The notes below the pieces were generated by a model. That model saw only the letters and a program-made list of their open reading frames with translations, did not search any database and had not been told where the DNA came from. A stretch of 64,000 nucleotides of DNA. Source: Halolamina pelagica (lineage in GTDB: Archaea; Halobacteriota; Halobacteria; Halobacteriales; Haloferacaceae). The stretch's first letter is position 1, and each line of letters starts with the position of its first letter. The position numbers and the translations under genes were made by a program. The stretch spans positions 238,033 to 302,032 of the forward strand of contig NZ_FOXI01000004.1 of NCBI RefSeq assembly GCF_900115675.1. The letters are read 5' to 3'. This document shows, piece after piece, positions 7,495-15,669 of this stretch.

Positions 7495-8169
7495 ATGCTG
7501 AGTGACGCGATGGAGGACTATCTGAAAGCGATCTACGTGCTCCAGCGCCAGGATGGCGCGCCCGTCTCCACGTCTGCCGTCGCGGAGTACCTCGACAAGA
7601 CGCCGCCGACGGTGACGAGCATGATGGAGAAACTCGACGACCGTGGGCTGATCGACCGCGAGAAGTACCGCGGCGTCGAGCTGACCGAGGAGGGCGAGAC
7701 GGTGGCGCTCGAGGTGGTCCGGCACCACCGACTGCTCGAGGCGTACCTCGCCGAACATCTCGACTTCGATTGGACCGAGGTCCACGACGAGGCGGACACC
7801 CTCGAACACCACATCAGTGAGGACCTGGAGCGCCGGATGGCCGAGGCGCTCGACGATCCGGTCGTCGATCCCCACGGCGACCCGATCCCGACCGAGACGC
7901 TGGAGCCGGTCGACGAGGCGGCCGGCGAACGACTGAGCAGTTTCGGCGTCGGCGACCGCGTCGTCGTCTCCCGGGTGCTCCACCGCGAGCAGGACGAACT
8001 CGACTACCTCTCGGCGGCGGGGCTCACGCCGAACACGACGATCGAGATCGTCGACGTGGCGCCGTTCGGGATGGTGACGGTCCGCCTCGACGACGGCGAG
8101 GAGCAGAGCCTCCCCGAGGACGTCGCTGACGCGATCCGGGTCAGGGCGACGACGGGGGAGGTCGCCTGA
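7495..8169 (+). CDS. DtxR/MntR-family metal-dependent transcription regulator
   Basis: A 224-residue protein with the three-part DtxR layout. A winged helix covers residues 1-70 (MLSDAMEDYLKAIYVL, then TPPTVTSMMEKLDDRG). A metal-binding/dimerisation region with clustered Glu and His (VRHHRLLEAYLAE, DTLEHHISEDLE) covers about 70-140. A C-terminal SH3-like FeoA domain covers about 150-220. Such proteins use Fe(II) or Mn(II) as co-repressor. The gene is two bases from a GDT1-type cation transporter, which suggests the regulator controls manganese or related metal balance and is probably cotranscribed with its target. Confidence 0.9.
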   Translation: MLSDAMEDYLKAIYVLQRQDGAPVSTSAVAEYLDKTPPTVTSMMEKLDDRGLIDREKYRGVELTEEGETVALEVVRHHRLLEAYLAEHLDFDWTEVHDEADTLEHHISEDLERRMAEALDDPVVDPHGDPIPTETLEPVDEAAGERLSSFGVGDRVVVSRVLHREQDELDYLSAAGLTPNTTIEIVDVAPFGMVTVRLDDGEEQSLPEDVADAIRVRATTGEVA

Positions 8170-8171
8170 GC

Positions 8172-8945
8172 GTGCCGGGAGCGATCGCGCTTCCCCTGCA
8201 GTCGGGGCTCGACGCCGTCGTCGGGCGGTACGCCGAACACGGCCCGCTAGCGGCCGCGTTCCTGGCGAACCTGCTCGCGACCTTCGGGGACAAGGGACAG
8301 TTGGTCGTCATCACCCTCGCGACCCGGTACGACGCCAAGGCGGTCTTCGTCGGCGCCATGGGGGCCTTCACGCTCTGGTCGGCGCTGGAAGTCGCGTTCG
8401 GGCAGTACGTCGTCTCGGTGCTGCCCGCGGGCGTGGTGACGCTGATCACCGGCGGCCTGTTCGTCGCCTTCGGGCTCTGGACGGTTCGGTCCTCGATCCG
8501 GGGGTTCCGCGACGACGAACAGTCGCTGTCGCTGACCTCGGGTACGGGTCTCGACGTGGGGCTCACGGGGATGCTCGTCCCGGACGCGCTGCTCGCGCGA
8601 GTCGGCAGCTACGGCGGCCTGCTGACGGGCTTCCTGTTCGTGCTGTTCGCCGAGTTCGGGGACAAGACCCAACTGCTGACGATCAACCTCGCGGCGACGT
8701 TCCCCGACGCCCCCGTGTCGGTGTTCGTCGGCGTCGTCGCCGCGCTGGCGCTCCGGACCGGCATCGACGCCGTCATCGGCGAGAGGGTCGAGGCGGTACT
8801 GCCGACCCACTACATCGAGGCCGGTGCCGCCCTCGTCTTCCTCGCGTTCGGGGTCGTCGTCCTCGGCGCGCCGACGGTGGTGCTCTACGCCGCGATCGGG
8901 GCGCTGATCGTGGCGGCCGCCGTCGGCGTGCTTCGACGCCGCTGA
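8172..8945 (+). CDS. TMEM165/GDT1-family cation transporter
   Basis: A 257-residue membrane protein made of two homologous halves of about three helices each. The second half contains the canonical LFAEFGDKTQ; the first half reads LLATFGDKGQ, so its glutamate is replaced by threonine. UPF0016/GDT1 proteins move Mn(II) or Ca(II), with the two E-x-G-D-K/R motifs forming the pore. The GTG start at 8172 lies two bases after the DtxR-type regulator stop, giving an operon. Mn(II) export is the likely role, judged from family and context. The altered first motif may change ion selectivity. Confidence 0.85.
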   Translation: MPGAIALPLQSGLDAVVGRYAEHGPLAAAFLANLLATFGDKGQLVVITLATRYDAKAVFVGAMGAFTLWSALEVAFGQYVVSVLPAGVVTLITGGLFVAFGLWTVRSSIRGFRDDEQSLSLTSGTGLDVGLTGMLVPDALLARVGSYGGLLTGFLFVLFAEFGDKTQLLTINLAATFPDAPVSVFVGVVAALALRTGIDAVIGERVEAVLPTHYIEAGAALVFLAFGVVVLGAPTVVLYAAIGALIVAAAVGVLRRR

Positions 8946-8952
8946 GGAATGG

Positions 8953-8960
8953 GGCGGTTT
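8953..8960 (+). promoter_or_regulatory. TATA-like box of the LysE-family gene
   Basis: GTTTTTTC lies 23-30 bases before the GTG start at 8983. The same T-run lies just after the GDT1 stop and could also act as that operon's terminator. Confidence 0.4.
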
Positions 8961-8982
8961 TTTCGCAGTTCCGCCCCCTGCA

Positions 8983-9741
8983 GTGACTGTGTTCGAAGTC
9001 GTTCCGTCGCTCGTCGCCGGCGCCGCGTTCGGGCTCGCACTCGCGGCGCCGCCGGGGCCGATGAACGCGGTCATCGCCGAGGAGAGCGTGCTCCGCGGCT
9101 GGGTCGCGGGCGTGAAAGCCGGGTTGGGCGCGGGGCTGGCGGACTTCGTCTTCTTCCTGCTCGCGCTGGCCGGGGTGGTCGGCGTCGTCCAGCAGTACCC
9201 GACGCTTCAGGGCGTGCTGTTCGGCGTCGGCGGGCTCCTGATGGTCTACTTCGCCTACGGCGCCGCCAACAGCGTCCGGGCGACGTTCGCGCCGTCCTCG
9301 GTCGACCGGCGGGCTGGAACCGGGACGGACGACCAGGGGGGAATCGACGCGGGCGGCGACACGAGCGCGCCGGCCGACCTCGGCGAGTCGACCGGGTTCC
9401 GTCGCGCGTTCGTGCTCGCGCTCACGAACCCCTACCAGATCCTGTTCTGGCTGACCGTCGGCGTCGGCCTGCTCGACCCCGGGCGGTTGGACGTGCTGGC
9501 GGTGGTCCCCTACGTCGGCGACGCGCTGACTGGCGTGTTCGTCGTCGAGACCGGCAGCCCCGCGCTGATCGTCGGCCTGTTCGGCGGCATCGCGCTCTGG
9601 CTCGCCTGTTTCCCGGCGGCGCTGGTACAGGCCGGCCGCCGGGTGGACTCGTTCGCGCCCGCCGTCGCCGCCCTCAGCGCGCTGGTGCTCGGGGGGTTCG
9701 GCGTCAGTTTCCTCCTCGAAGCGTGGCGCGTGCTGGGCTGA
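8983..9741 (+). CDS. LysE/RhtB-family exporter
   Basis: A 252-residue membrane protein with about six helices. The N-terminal signature AAPPGPMNAV after the first helix is diagnostic for the LysE superfamily, and LTNPYQILFWLTVG is its second-half counterpart. A polar acidic loop (about residues 105-140) separates the halves. Members export amino acids, and some export heavy metals; the substrate here is unknown. It follows the metal-regulated pair in the same direction but seems to have its own promoter. The start is GTG. Confidence 0.85.
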   Translation: MTVFEVVPSLVAGAAFGLALAAPPGPMNAVIAEESVLRGWVAGVKAGLGAGLADFVFFLLALAGVVGVVQQYPTLQGVLFGVGGLLMVYFAYGAANSVRATFAPSSVDRRAGTGTDDQGGIDAGGDTSAPADLGESTGFRRAFVLALTNPYQILFWLTVGVGLLDPGRLDVLAVVPYVGDALTGVFVVETGSPALIVGLFGGIALWLACFPAALVQAGRRVDSFAPAVAALSALVLGGFGVSFLLEAWRVLG

Positions 9742-9760
9742 CCGGCGTCGACTGACGAAC

Positions 9761-9768
9761 CGCTTTTC
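9761..9768 (+). promoter_or_regulatory. TATA-like box of the G1P dehydrogenase gene
   Basis: CGCTTTTC followed by AC lies about 25-32 bases before the ATG at 9793, as expected for a leaderless transcript. Confidence 0.4.
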
Positions 9769-9792
9769 ACAACTGCACCCGACCACCGGTGC

Positions 9793-10839
9793 ATGTTCGA
9801 CAAATCGACGTGGATCCGGCTGCCCCGGAACGTCGTCGTCGGCCACGGGGTGCTCGCGGAACTCGGCGACGCCGTCGGCGAACTCTACCTCTCGGGCACG
9901 CCGCTGGTCGTGACCAGTCCCTCGCCGAACCGGATCGTCGGCGACCGCGTCCGCGACCAGCTCCCGGACTCGGAGACGGTGGTCGTCGAGGAGGCCAGCT
10001 TCGACCAGGTGCAGAAGGTCATCGACGCCGCCGAGCGGGCCGAGGCGGGCTACCTCGTCGGCCTCGGCGGCGGCAAACCCATCGACACCGCGAAGATGGC
10101 CAGCGACGAACTCGACGTGGGGTTCGTCTCCGTCCCGACCGCGGCGAGCCACGACGGCATCGTCTCCGGGCGGGGCTCGATCCCGGAGGGGGACACGCGC
10201 CACTCCGTCGCCGCCGAGCCGCCGCTGGCGGTCGTCGCCGACACCGAGGTGATCGCCGACGCGCCGTGGGAGCTGACAACTGCAGGCTGTGCGGACATCA
10301 TCTCGAACTACACCGCCGTCGCGGACTGGAAGCTGGCCCAGCGCCTGAAGGGCGTCGAGTACTCGGAGTACGGCGGCGCGCTCTCCCAGATGACCGCGGA
10401 GATGCTGGTCGACAACGCGGACCTCATTCGGCCGGGACTGGAGGAGTCGGCGTGGATCGTGGTGAAGGCGCTGGTCGCCTCGGGCGTGGCGATGTCCATC
10501 GCCGGCTCCTCGCGGCCCGCCTCGGGCGCGGAGCACCTCTTCTCCCACCAACTCGACCGGATCGCCCCGGGACGGGCGCTCCACGGCCACCAGGTCGGCG
10601 TGGGGTCGATCATGACCGCGTACCTCCACGACGGCCCGGACGGGCTCTGGAAGGACATCCGCGACGCGCTCGCGAGCCTCGACGCGCCGACGACGGCCGA
10701 GGGCTTGGGCGTGAGCGACGAGGAACTGCTGGAGGCGCTGACCAGCGCCCACGAGATCCGGGACCGCTACACGGTGCTGGGCGACGGGATCACCGAGAAG
10801 GCCGCGCGGGACGTGGCGGAGACGACGGGCGTGATCTAG
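9793..10839 (+). CDS. egsA: sn-Glycerol-1-phosphate dehydrogenase
   Basis: A 348-residue enzyme that reduces dihydroxyacetone phosphate to sn-glycerol-1-phosphate, the step giving archaeal membrane lipids their stereochemistry. The nucleotide-binding half shows GLGGGKPIDTAK (near residues 91-102) and VPTAASHDGI. Metal ligands expected for the iron-containing-alcohol-dehydrogenase-like fold are visible in CADIISNY, GAEHLFSHQLD and LHGHQVGVG. The length is normal for archaeal EgsA. The stop overlaps the stop of the convergent Nudix gene by four bases. Confidence 0.95.
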   Translation: MFDKSTWIRLPRNVVVGHGVLAELGDAVGELYLSGTPLVVTSPSPNRIVGDRVRDQLPDSETVVVEEASFDQVQKVIDAAERAEAGYLVGLGGGKPIDTAKMASDELDVGFVSVPTAASHDGIVSGRGSIPEGDTRHSVAAEPPLAVVADTEVIADAPWELTTAGCADIISNYTAVADWKLAQRLKGVEYSEYGGALSQMTAEMLVDNADLIRPGLEESAWIVVKALVASGVAMSIAGSSRPASGAEHLFSHQLDRIAPGRALHGHQVGVGSIMTAYLHDGPDGLWKDIRDALASLDAPTTAEGLGVSDEELLEALTSAHEIRDRYTVLGDGITEKAARDVAETTGVI

Positions 10840-11357
10840 AGCGGTAACGCCGCCACGTCCGGGTACCGCAACCGGTCCGGGAACGCCGACAGCCACGCCG
10901 CCTCGTCGACGCTCCCGTCACGCGGCCGGGGATCGCCGCGGAGGTACTCGGCCTCGAAGACGACGATCAGTCGCGGGAGCGGCGGTCGACCCGTTCCCGC
11001 CGCGACGTGCACCGCCCGTTCGGCACGCAGGAGGCCGGTCAGCCGGCACTCGATGCCGGCTTCTTCGTAGGTTTCGCGACAGGCAGCCGCGGCGAGGGAC
11101 TCCCCCGGCTCCTGCTTGCCCGCTGGTTCGGACCAGCCGCCCTGGTCGGCTTCGCGGACTAAAAGCGCCTCTGTCGTGCCGTTGTGCTCCCGGCGAACCC
11201 ACGTCCCGGCGCCGCCGACGGTGCCAGCCGCGGCGCGTTCGGCGGCCGCGTCGTAGGTCGCCGGATCGACGTGCCACTCCGTCTCCGTGACCGCGACGGT
11301 CCCGTAGCGCGCTTCCAACCGGTCCAGGGTGTCGTCGACGGCACGAGCGGGGTCCAC
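10836..11357 (-). CDS. Nudix hydrolase
   Basis: A 173-residue protein with an N-terminal helical region (about 1-45) and a Nudix fold. The Nudix box begins GKQEPGES and ends CRETYEEAGI, satisfying the Gx5Ex7REuxEExG pattern. Several haloarchaeal proteins with this layout are annotated as general nucleoside-diphosphate hydrolases; the substrate is unknown. The start is GTG at 11357. It is convergent with egsA, sharing the last bases. Confidence 0.88.
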   Translation of the reverse strand: MDPARAVDDTLDRLEARYGTVAVTETEWHVDPATYDAAAERAAAGTVGGAGTWVRREHNGTTEALLVREADQGGWSEPAGKQEPGESLAAAACRETYEEAGIECRLTGLLRAERAVHVAAGTGRPPLPRLIVVFEAEYLRGDPRPRDGSVDEAAWLSAFPDRLRYPDVAALPL

Positions 11358-11695
11358 GCGTGGCCGTTCCGTCCGGGGTGTAAAGAAGACCGTCGCTCGT
11401 CGAAGGTGAGGTCGTCCCCGAGCCGGGAGCGGGCGCTCGGGAACTGAGAACCGCCGCGCGACCTGTCCTGGATCGCGCGACGAGAGTGGTCGGGCGAGCC
11501 GGTGGCGCCAGTCCGCCGCGCCGTGGGGGCCACCCCGTCGCGGCGGGGGTCGGCTCGTCCGACCGGGGACGGGTGCGTCGCCATCACCCGTACGCTATCC
11601 TTGGTCGCTATCGGTGATAAATCCCCGGACTTCGGGGCGACGATCGCCGGGCCGGAACCCGAACCACCTTGTCGCTCCGGACCCTGCGCTCGCGT
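11358..11695. other. 338-base intergenic region, no gene recognised
   Basis: Lies between the Nudix and DUF420 genes, both reading away from it. It contains a small hairpin candidate (CCCCG and CGGGG around GACTT, within 11620-11640) directly after GATAAATC (11616-11623), a possible TATA box that would give the DUF420 gene a leader of about 50 bases. The direct repeat CGCGCGAC also occurs. No open frame with halophile-like composition was found. Confidence 0.5.
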
Positions 11696-12301
11696 ATGCT
11701 GGAACCCCTCCGGTCGCGCGCCCGTGACCGTCCGCGGGCGACCGTCGCCGTGCTCTCGGTGCTCGGGTACGCGCTGGTGATCGGGACGTTCGCGGGCGCG
11801 ATCCCTGCGGCCGCGTTCCCCGACCTGACGAACGCGCAGGTGAACCTGTTCTCCCACGCCATCGCCGCCATCAACACGACGGCGACGGTGCTGCTCCTCC
11901 TCGGCTGGAAGTGGATCCGCGAGGGCGAGGTCGAGAAACATCGCAAGGCGATGGGGAGCGCGTTCGGGCTCATCATGGTCTTCCTCGTGCTCTACCTCTG
12001 GAAGATCGGCGGCGGGGGGACGAAGGAACTCGTGGGCGCGCCCGATCCGATCTACTACGCCTACCTGCTGATGCTCGCGATCCACATCATCCTCTCCGTC
12101 GTCGCCGTTCCCGTGGTGCTGTACGCGCTGGTGCTCGGGCTGACCCACAGCCCGCGGGAACTCCGGCTGGAGACGCCGCACAAGAAGGTCGGTCGCGTCG
12201 CCGCCGGGTCGTGGATCCTCTCGCTCTCGATGGGCGTGCTGACGTACGTGATCCTCAACTGGATCTACAGCTACGAGTTCACGGCCGGCACCGGGATGTA
12301 G
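11696..12301 (+). CDS. DUF420 membrane protein
   Basis: A 201-residue integral membrane protein with about five helices. Conserved histidines of the DUF420 family are seen in LFSHAIAAINT, EKHRKAMG, AIHIILS and TPHKKVGR, spaced as in a heme- or copper-handling membrane core. DUF420 proteins often neighbour terminal oxidase or cytochrome genes and are suspected assembly factors, which fits the nearby bc-type operon. The ATG at 11696 is preferred over a TTG 27 bases earlier. Confidence 0.82.
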   Translation: MLEPLRSRARDRPRATVAVLSVLGYALVIGTFAGAIPAAAFPDLTNAQVNLFSHAIAAINTTATVLLLLGWKWIREGEVEKHRKAMGSAFGLIMVFLVLYLWKIGGGGTKELVGAPDPIYYAYLLMLAIHIILSVVAVPVVLYALVLGLTHSPRELRLETPHKKVGRVAAGSWILSLSMGVLTYVILNWIYSYEFTAGTGM

Positions 12302-12433
12302 GCGCCGGCGGTGCCGTCGACGCGGATGGCCCCGTCGGTACACCGGTGGCGTCGACGCCTCGGTGCAGTCGTCGGGGCGCCGCGGACGACTCGGGATCGA
12401 ACCGTTCAACCCCCGGGGAGCGAAACGCCGGGT

Positions 12434-13117
12434 ATGGGCGAGCCACTCGAACCACGCCGGGAGCAGGCGGCCGAGGTCATCGACCGCCTCGAGGCCGAGT
12501 ATCCCGACTCCACCATCTCCCTGAACTTCGACACCCGACTACAGCTACTGGTGTCGGTCGTGCTCTCGGCACAGTGCACCGACGAGCGCGTCAACGAGGT
12601 GACCGAGGAGCTGTACGAGAAGTACGAGACTGCCGAGGGATTCGCCGCGGCCGACGAGGCGGAACTGGCCGAGGACATCTACGGGATCACCTTCCACAAC
12701 TCCAAGGCGGGTTACCTCAAGAGCATCGGCGAGACGCTCGTCGACGAACACGACGGCGAGGTGCCGGACACGATGGACGACCTCACCGAGCTCTCGGGCG
12801 TCGGCCGGAAGACGGCCAACGTCGTGCTCCAGCACGCCCACGACGTGGTCGAGGGGATCGTCGTCGACACGCACGTCCAGCGGATCACCCGCCGGCTCGG
12901 GTTGACCGAGGCGGAGCGCCCCGAAGCCATCGAGGACGACCTGCTCGACGTGGTTCCCGAGGAGCACTGGCAGCAGTTCACCCACCTGCTGATCGACCAC
13001 GGGCGCGCGGTCTGTACCGCCCGGAACCCCGACTGTGGCGAGTGCGTGCTCGCGGACGTCTGCCCCTCCGCGAAGGGCGACAGCGAGGTCGATCTGGCCA
13101 GCGGCGAGGCGTGGTGA
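12434..13117 (+). CDS. nth: Endonuclease III (HhH-GPD DNA glycosylase/AP lyase)
   Basis: A 227-residue base-excision repair enzyme that removes oxidised pyrimidines and cleaves the abasic site. The helix-hairpin-helix LSGVGRKTANVV holds the catalytic lysine, and VDTHVQRI supplies the catalytic aspartate. The C-terminal CTARNPDCGECVLADVC gives four cysteines with the C-x6-C-x2-C-x5-C spacing of the [4Fe-4S] cluster. The ATG at 12434 is chosen since the upstream extension is Arg-rich. A second, more divergent homologue is at 42096-42929. Confidence 0.93.
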   Translation: MGEPLEPRREQAAEVIDRLEAEYPDSTISLNFDTRLQLLVSVVLSAQCTDERVNEVTEELYEKYETAEGFAAADEAELAEDIYGITFHNSKAGYLKSIGETLVDEHDGEVPDTMDDLTELSGVGRKTANVVLQHAHDVVEGIVVDTHVQRITRRLGLTEAERPEAIEDDLLDVVPEEHWQQFTHLLIDHGRAVCTARNPDCGECVLADVCPSAKGDSEVDLASGEAW

Positions 13118-13124
13118 ACAGCTC

Positions 13125-13604
13125 TCAGAGCACGTACTCCTGCAGGTAGCGGTAGACGCCGACGAGATACGCGAGGATCCAGAGGATCAGGTAGCCGAAC
13201 ACGCCGATCCGGAGCCGTCGACGCCAGCCGGCCATGTTCTCGTGGAGGTCGCCGATGTCGGCGTCGGGGTCCGGATCGCGGTAGAGGTCCGCCTCCCGTT
13301 TGGCCTGGAAGATGCGGACGATGCCGGTGAGTGCGAGCACCAGCAGCGCGTACGCCTGCAGGCCGAGGAAGGCATGTAGCGCTGCGAGGCCGGTGAACCG
13401 GCCGAACAGACGAGGGATCATCCACAGCAACATCGGCGCCGTCGTCAGCACGAGCCCGGTGACGACGAACTTCAGGTGGTGGACCAGCCGATCCCACGTC
13501 ATCACCTCCGTCTCGATCGCGTACCACGCGCCGTAGAGGAAGAAGGGGAGGCTGAGCGTGACTGACGCCGCCGCGAGCGTCGCGGCCGTCGACTCCGAGA
13601 CCAT
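13125..13604 (-). CDS. Four-helix haloarchaeal membrane protein
   Basis: A 159-residue membrane protein with four predicted helices. Histidines in LVHHLKFVV, ALHAFLGLQAY and DLHENMAGW lie near helix ends. This resembles small haloarchaeal proteins of unknown function found beside cytochrome bc genes. The last helix is preceded by a basic amphipathic stretch (WRRRLRIG). It is convergent with nth (7 bases) and divergent from the next gene, which starts the bc cluster. A possible heme or quinone link is inference only. Confidence 0.72.
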   Translation of the reverse strand: MVSESTAATLAAASVTLSLPFFLYGAWYAIETEVMTWDRLVHHLKFVVTGLVLTTAPMLLWMIPRLFGRFTGLAALHAFLGLQAYALLVLALTGIVRIFQAKREADLYRDPDPDADIGDLHENMAGWRRRLRIGVFGYLILWILAYLVGVYRYLQEYVL

Positions 13605-13677
13605 TCAGCGACGGTTGGCGCCCGCCTCGCCTAAAGGGTGCGACTCCGGCGCGCCGCCGGCGGGCCGCTCGCGAAGC

Positions 13678-13685
13678 GCTTAACG
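13678..13685 (+). promoter_or_regulatory. TATA-like box upstream of the bc-cluster gene at 13708
   Basis: GCTTAACG sits 23-30 bases before the ATG at 13708, suggesting a leaderless transcript. Confidence 0.45.
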
Positions 13686-13707
13686 GCGCGCCAGTCCAAC
13701 CCCGACC

Positions 13708-14544
13708 ATGGCCGACCCCTCCGACGACGACGCGGCTCCGGGGCGGACCCGCGCGGACGCCGACGACCGAGCGGGCGCGAGCGGCGAGGCCGCCGCCGCC
13801 GAGCGCGAGTCCACCGACCTCGACGCGCTGCGCGAGGAGGTCGAGGAGCGGTACGACTTCGACGACTTCGGCCCGGCGGACATGGCCGAGATGGAGCGCG
13901 AGGAGTGGGAGGCGGTGTTCGACCCGGACACGTGGATCACGGGGCCGGAGCTGATCGACCGGGTCGAGCAGGACTTGGAGGCCCGAATCGCCACCCGCGA
14001 GGTGTTCGCGCGTCTCGAGCGCCACCCCGGGCCGGACGGCGACCGACTGCTCGCGTACTCCGACGAGGGGTACGCCATCGTCAACCCCGACGGGAGCGTC
14101 GAGGGCGAGGGCACCGTGCTCCGGGACGTGGAGCCGACGGTGGCGCTGTGCTCGATGGAGCAGTACGAGGTACAGACCCCGCCGGAGGACCCGAGCCTCC
14201 CGGACCCGGACGACGTGGAGTCCGGCTCCGGCGAGCTCGGGAACACGATGCTCCAGCTCATCGCCGCCGCCCAGATCCTCGCCGGGATCGGGCTGGTGAT
14301 CGGATCGCTGGTCTGGGACCTCCAGCCCGACGTGCCCCAGGGCGGCGTGATCGGTCCCGTTGTCGGGCTCCTGTTCGTCGCGATCGGCGTGTTCCTCTTC
14401 GCGGTCGTCGCGAACGCGCGGCTCTCGGACCGGTTCCGCGCGGCGGAGTACCGCGACCGGCTCCGGGCCGTCGACGAGGCGGGCGAGCGGCCGGAGTTCG
14501 TGCCGCAGTTGAGCGACGACGGCGACGAGGAGCGGAGCGACTGA
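13708..14544 (+). CDS. Acidic membrane-anchored protein of the bc cluster
   Basis: A 278-residue protein. A disordered, very acidic N-terminus (1-45) is followed by a soluble domain (about 50-165, with WITGPELIDRVEQDLEARI and LAYSDEGYAIVNPDGSVEG), then two membrane helices (about 180-225) and a polar tail. It carries no Rieske cysteine/histidine motifs, so it is not the iron-sulfur subunit. Its constant position before the halocyanin/cytochrome genes suggests an accessory role in the complex, but it belongs to a haloarchaeal family of unknown function. Confidence 0.72.
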   Translation: MADPSDDDAAPGRTRADADDRAGASGEAAAAERESTDLDALREEVEERYDFDDFGPADMAEMEREEWEAVFDPDTWITGPELIDRVEQDLEARIATREVFARLERHPGPDGDRLLAYSDEGYAIVNPDGSVEGEGTVLRDVEPTVALCSMEQYEVQTPPEDPSLPDPDDVESGSGELGNTMLQLIAAAQILAGIGLVIGSLVWDLQPDVPQGGVIGPVVGLLFVAIGVFLFAVVANARLSDRFRAAEYRDRLRAVDEAGERPEFVPQLSDDGDEERSD

Positions 14545-14608
14545 TCGAGCGGCTTCGCCGTCCCGTCTCCCGATCCGGACGGCCGCGCTGGGTGGCGTGA
14601 AACGGTGG

Positions 14609-14616
14609 GTTTAAGC
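14609..14616 (+). promoter_or_regulatory. TATA-like box of the cytochrome bc operon
   Basis: GTTTAAGC lies 26-33 bases before the ATG of the halocyanin gene at 14642. Downstream genes are spaced by 0-5 bases, so this is the likely operon promoter. Confidence 0.55.
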
Positions 14617-14641
14617 GCTGGCCGTCCCACGTTTTGGCCGT

Positions 14642-15277
14642 ATGAAGAGGCGGGATTTTCTCCGAGCGACAGGCGGCTCCGGCGGGGCCGTCGCCCTCGG
14701 TTCGGGGGTCGCAGCCGGGCAGGAAGGCACCGGCACGGCCACCGGCACGGAGGGTGGCGGTGGCGGCGGGACGACACACACTGTCGACATGACCGACAGC
14801 CTCGTTTTCGACCCCGCGGAACTGACAATCGAGGCCGGCGACACCGTCGTCTGGGAGAACGTCGGCTCGGTCGGGCATAGTGTGACGGCCTACGAGGACA
14901 ACATCCCCGAAGAGGCGGACTTCTTCGCCTCCGGTGGCTTCGACGCCGAACAGCCTGCACGGGACGCGTACCCCGAACAAGGGGACATCCCCGGGGGTGA
15001 AAGCTACCAGCACACTTTCGAAACCCTCGGCACCTACGAGTACTTCTGTATCCCCCACGAGAGTGTGGGAATGATCGGGACCATCGAAGTCGTCGAAGAG
15101 ATCGAGGAGGCCGCTGGCGGCGGCGAGCGGGAGCTTCACTCCATCGGCGCCCCGATCCACCCCCACTGGGTGGGTGCGGCGACGATCCTGATGATGTTCG
15201 TCAGCCTCGTGTTCACGTTCTACGTCCTCAAGTACGGCGAGTCACCGAACACCGGCAACACCGGAGGTGGTGACTGA
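14642..15277 (+). CDS. Tat-exported, C-terminally anchored halocyanin (blue copper) protein
   Basis: A 211-residue protein. The N-terminus MKRRDFLRATGG is a twin-arginine signal, followed by a Gly/Thr linker and a cupredoxin domain (about 45-155). Type-1 copper ligands are His in VGHSVTAY and the cluster CIPHESVGM (C-x2-H-x4-M). A C-terminal membrane helix (about 175-198) would hold the copper domain on the outer face. As the first gene of the cytochrome b operon it probably takes electrons from the b-type cytochrome. Its stop overlaps the next start (TGATG). Confidence 0.9.
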   Translation: MKRRDFLRATGGSGGAVALGSGVAAGQEGTGTATGTEGGGGGGTTHTVDMTDSLVFDPAELTIEAGDTVVWENVGSVGHSVTAYEDNIPEEADFFASGGFDAEQPARDAYPEQGDIPGGESYQHTFETLGTYEYFCIPHESVGMIGTIEVVEEIEEAAGGGERELHSIGAPIHPHWVGAATILMMFVSLVFTFYVLKYGESPNTGNTGGGD

Positions 15278-15666
15278 TGTCCACGTCGGGTTCCACCTAC
15301 GGCGACATTCACCGGTACGAGCCGGCACGTGAGAGCACGGCCGCGGCGATCGCGATCGTGCTCCTGACGCTGCTGGAGATCGTCTTCGTGTTCATGTTCA
15401 CCTGGGGGCTGGTCTCCGGCTGGGGACTGACCGCCGACGGGAACATGTTCCTCGGCGGCCTGCTCGCCGTCGTGTTCATCGACCTGGCGTTCATCCTCGC
15501 GATCTACCGCAAGGAGTTCCTCCCGGACGTGATGGTCGTCAAGAAGCGCCGACGCAAGTGGGAGGACCTCTACGTGCGCGGCGATCAGGTCGACGGCGAA
15601 CAGCTCGAGGGTGCCGGGATCTGGGACCAGTTCAAACGCGCCGTCTACCCGTACTACAAACGATAA
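15277..15666 (+). CDS. Small two-helix subunit of the bc operon
   Basis: A 129-residue protein with two membrane helices (about 23-45 and 58-80) and a basic, aromatic C-terminal tail (VKKRRRKWEDLYVRG). It overlaps the halocyanin stop and precedes cytochrome b by three bases, so it is translated with them. It has no cofactor motif. A structural or assembly subunit of the cytochrome complex is inferred from position alone. Confidence 0.78.
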   Translation: MSTSGSTYGDIHRYEPARESTAAAIAIVLLTLLEIVFVFMFTWGLVSGWGLTADGNMFLGGLLAVVFIDLAFILAIYRKEFLPDVMVVKKRRRKWEDLYVRGDQVDGEQLEGAGIWDQFKRAVYPYYKR

Positions 15667-15669
15667 CCA

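Noticed and set aside
8773..10896. Very long minus-strand open frame opposite LysE and egsA
   Set aside because: Composition is Arg/His/Asp-rich without known motifs and it lies opposite recognised genes; long antisense frames are common in GC-rich DNA.
11620..11640. tRNA or ncRNA in the 11.4-11.7 kb gap
   Set aside because: Only a 5-bp hairpin with a 5-base loop was found and no T-loop or acceptor stem pattern.
13708..14544. Rieske iron-sulfur subunit of the bc complex
   Set aside because: The protein has no CxH or CxxH motif and only one cysteine (in VALCSMEQY), so it cannot bind a Rieske cluster.
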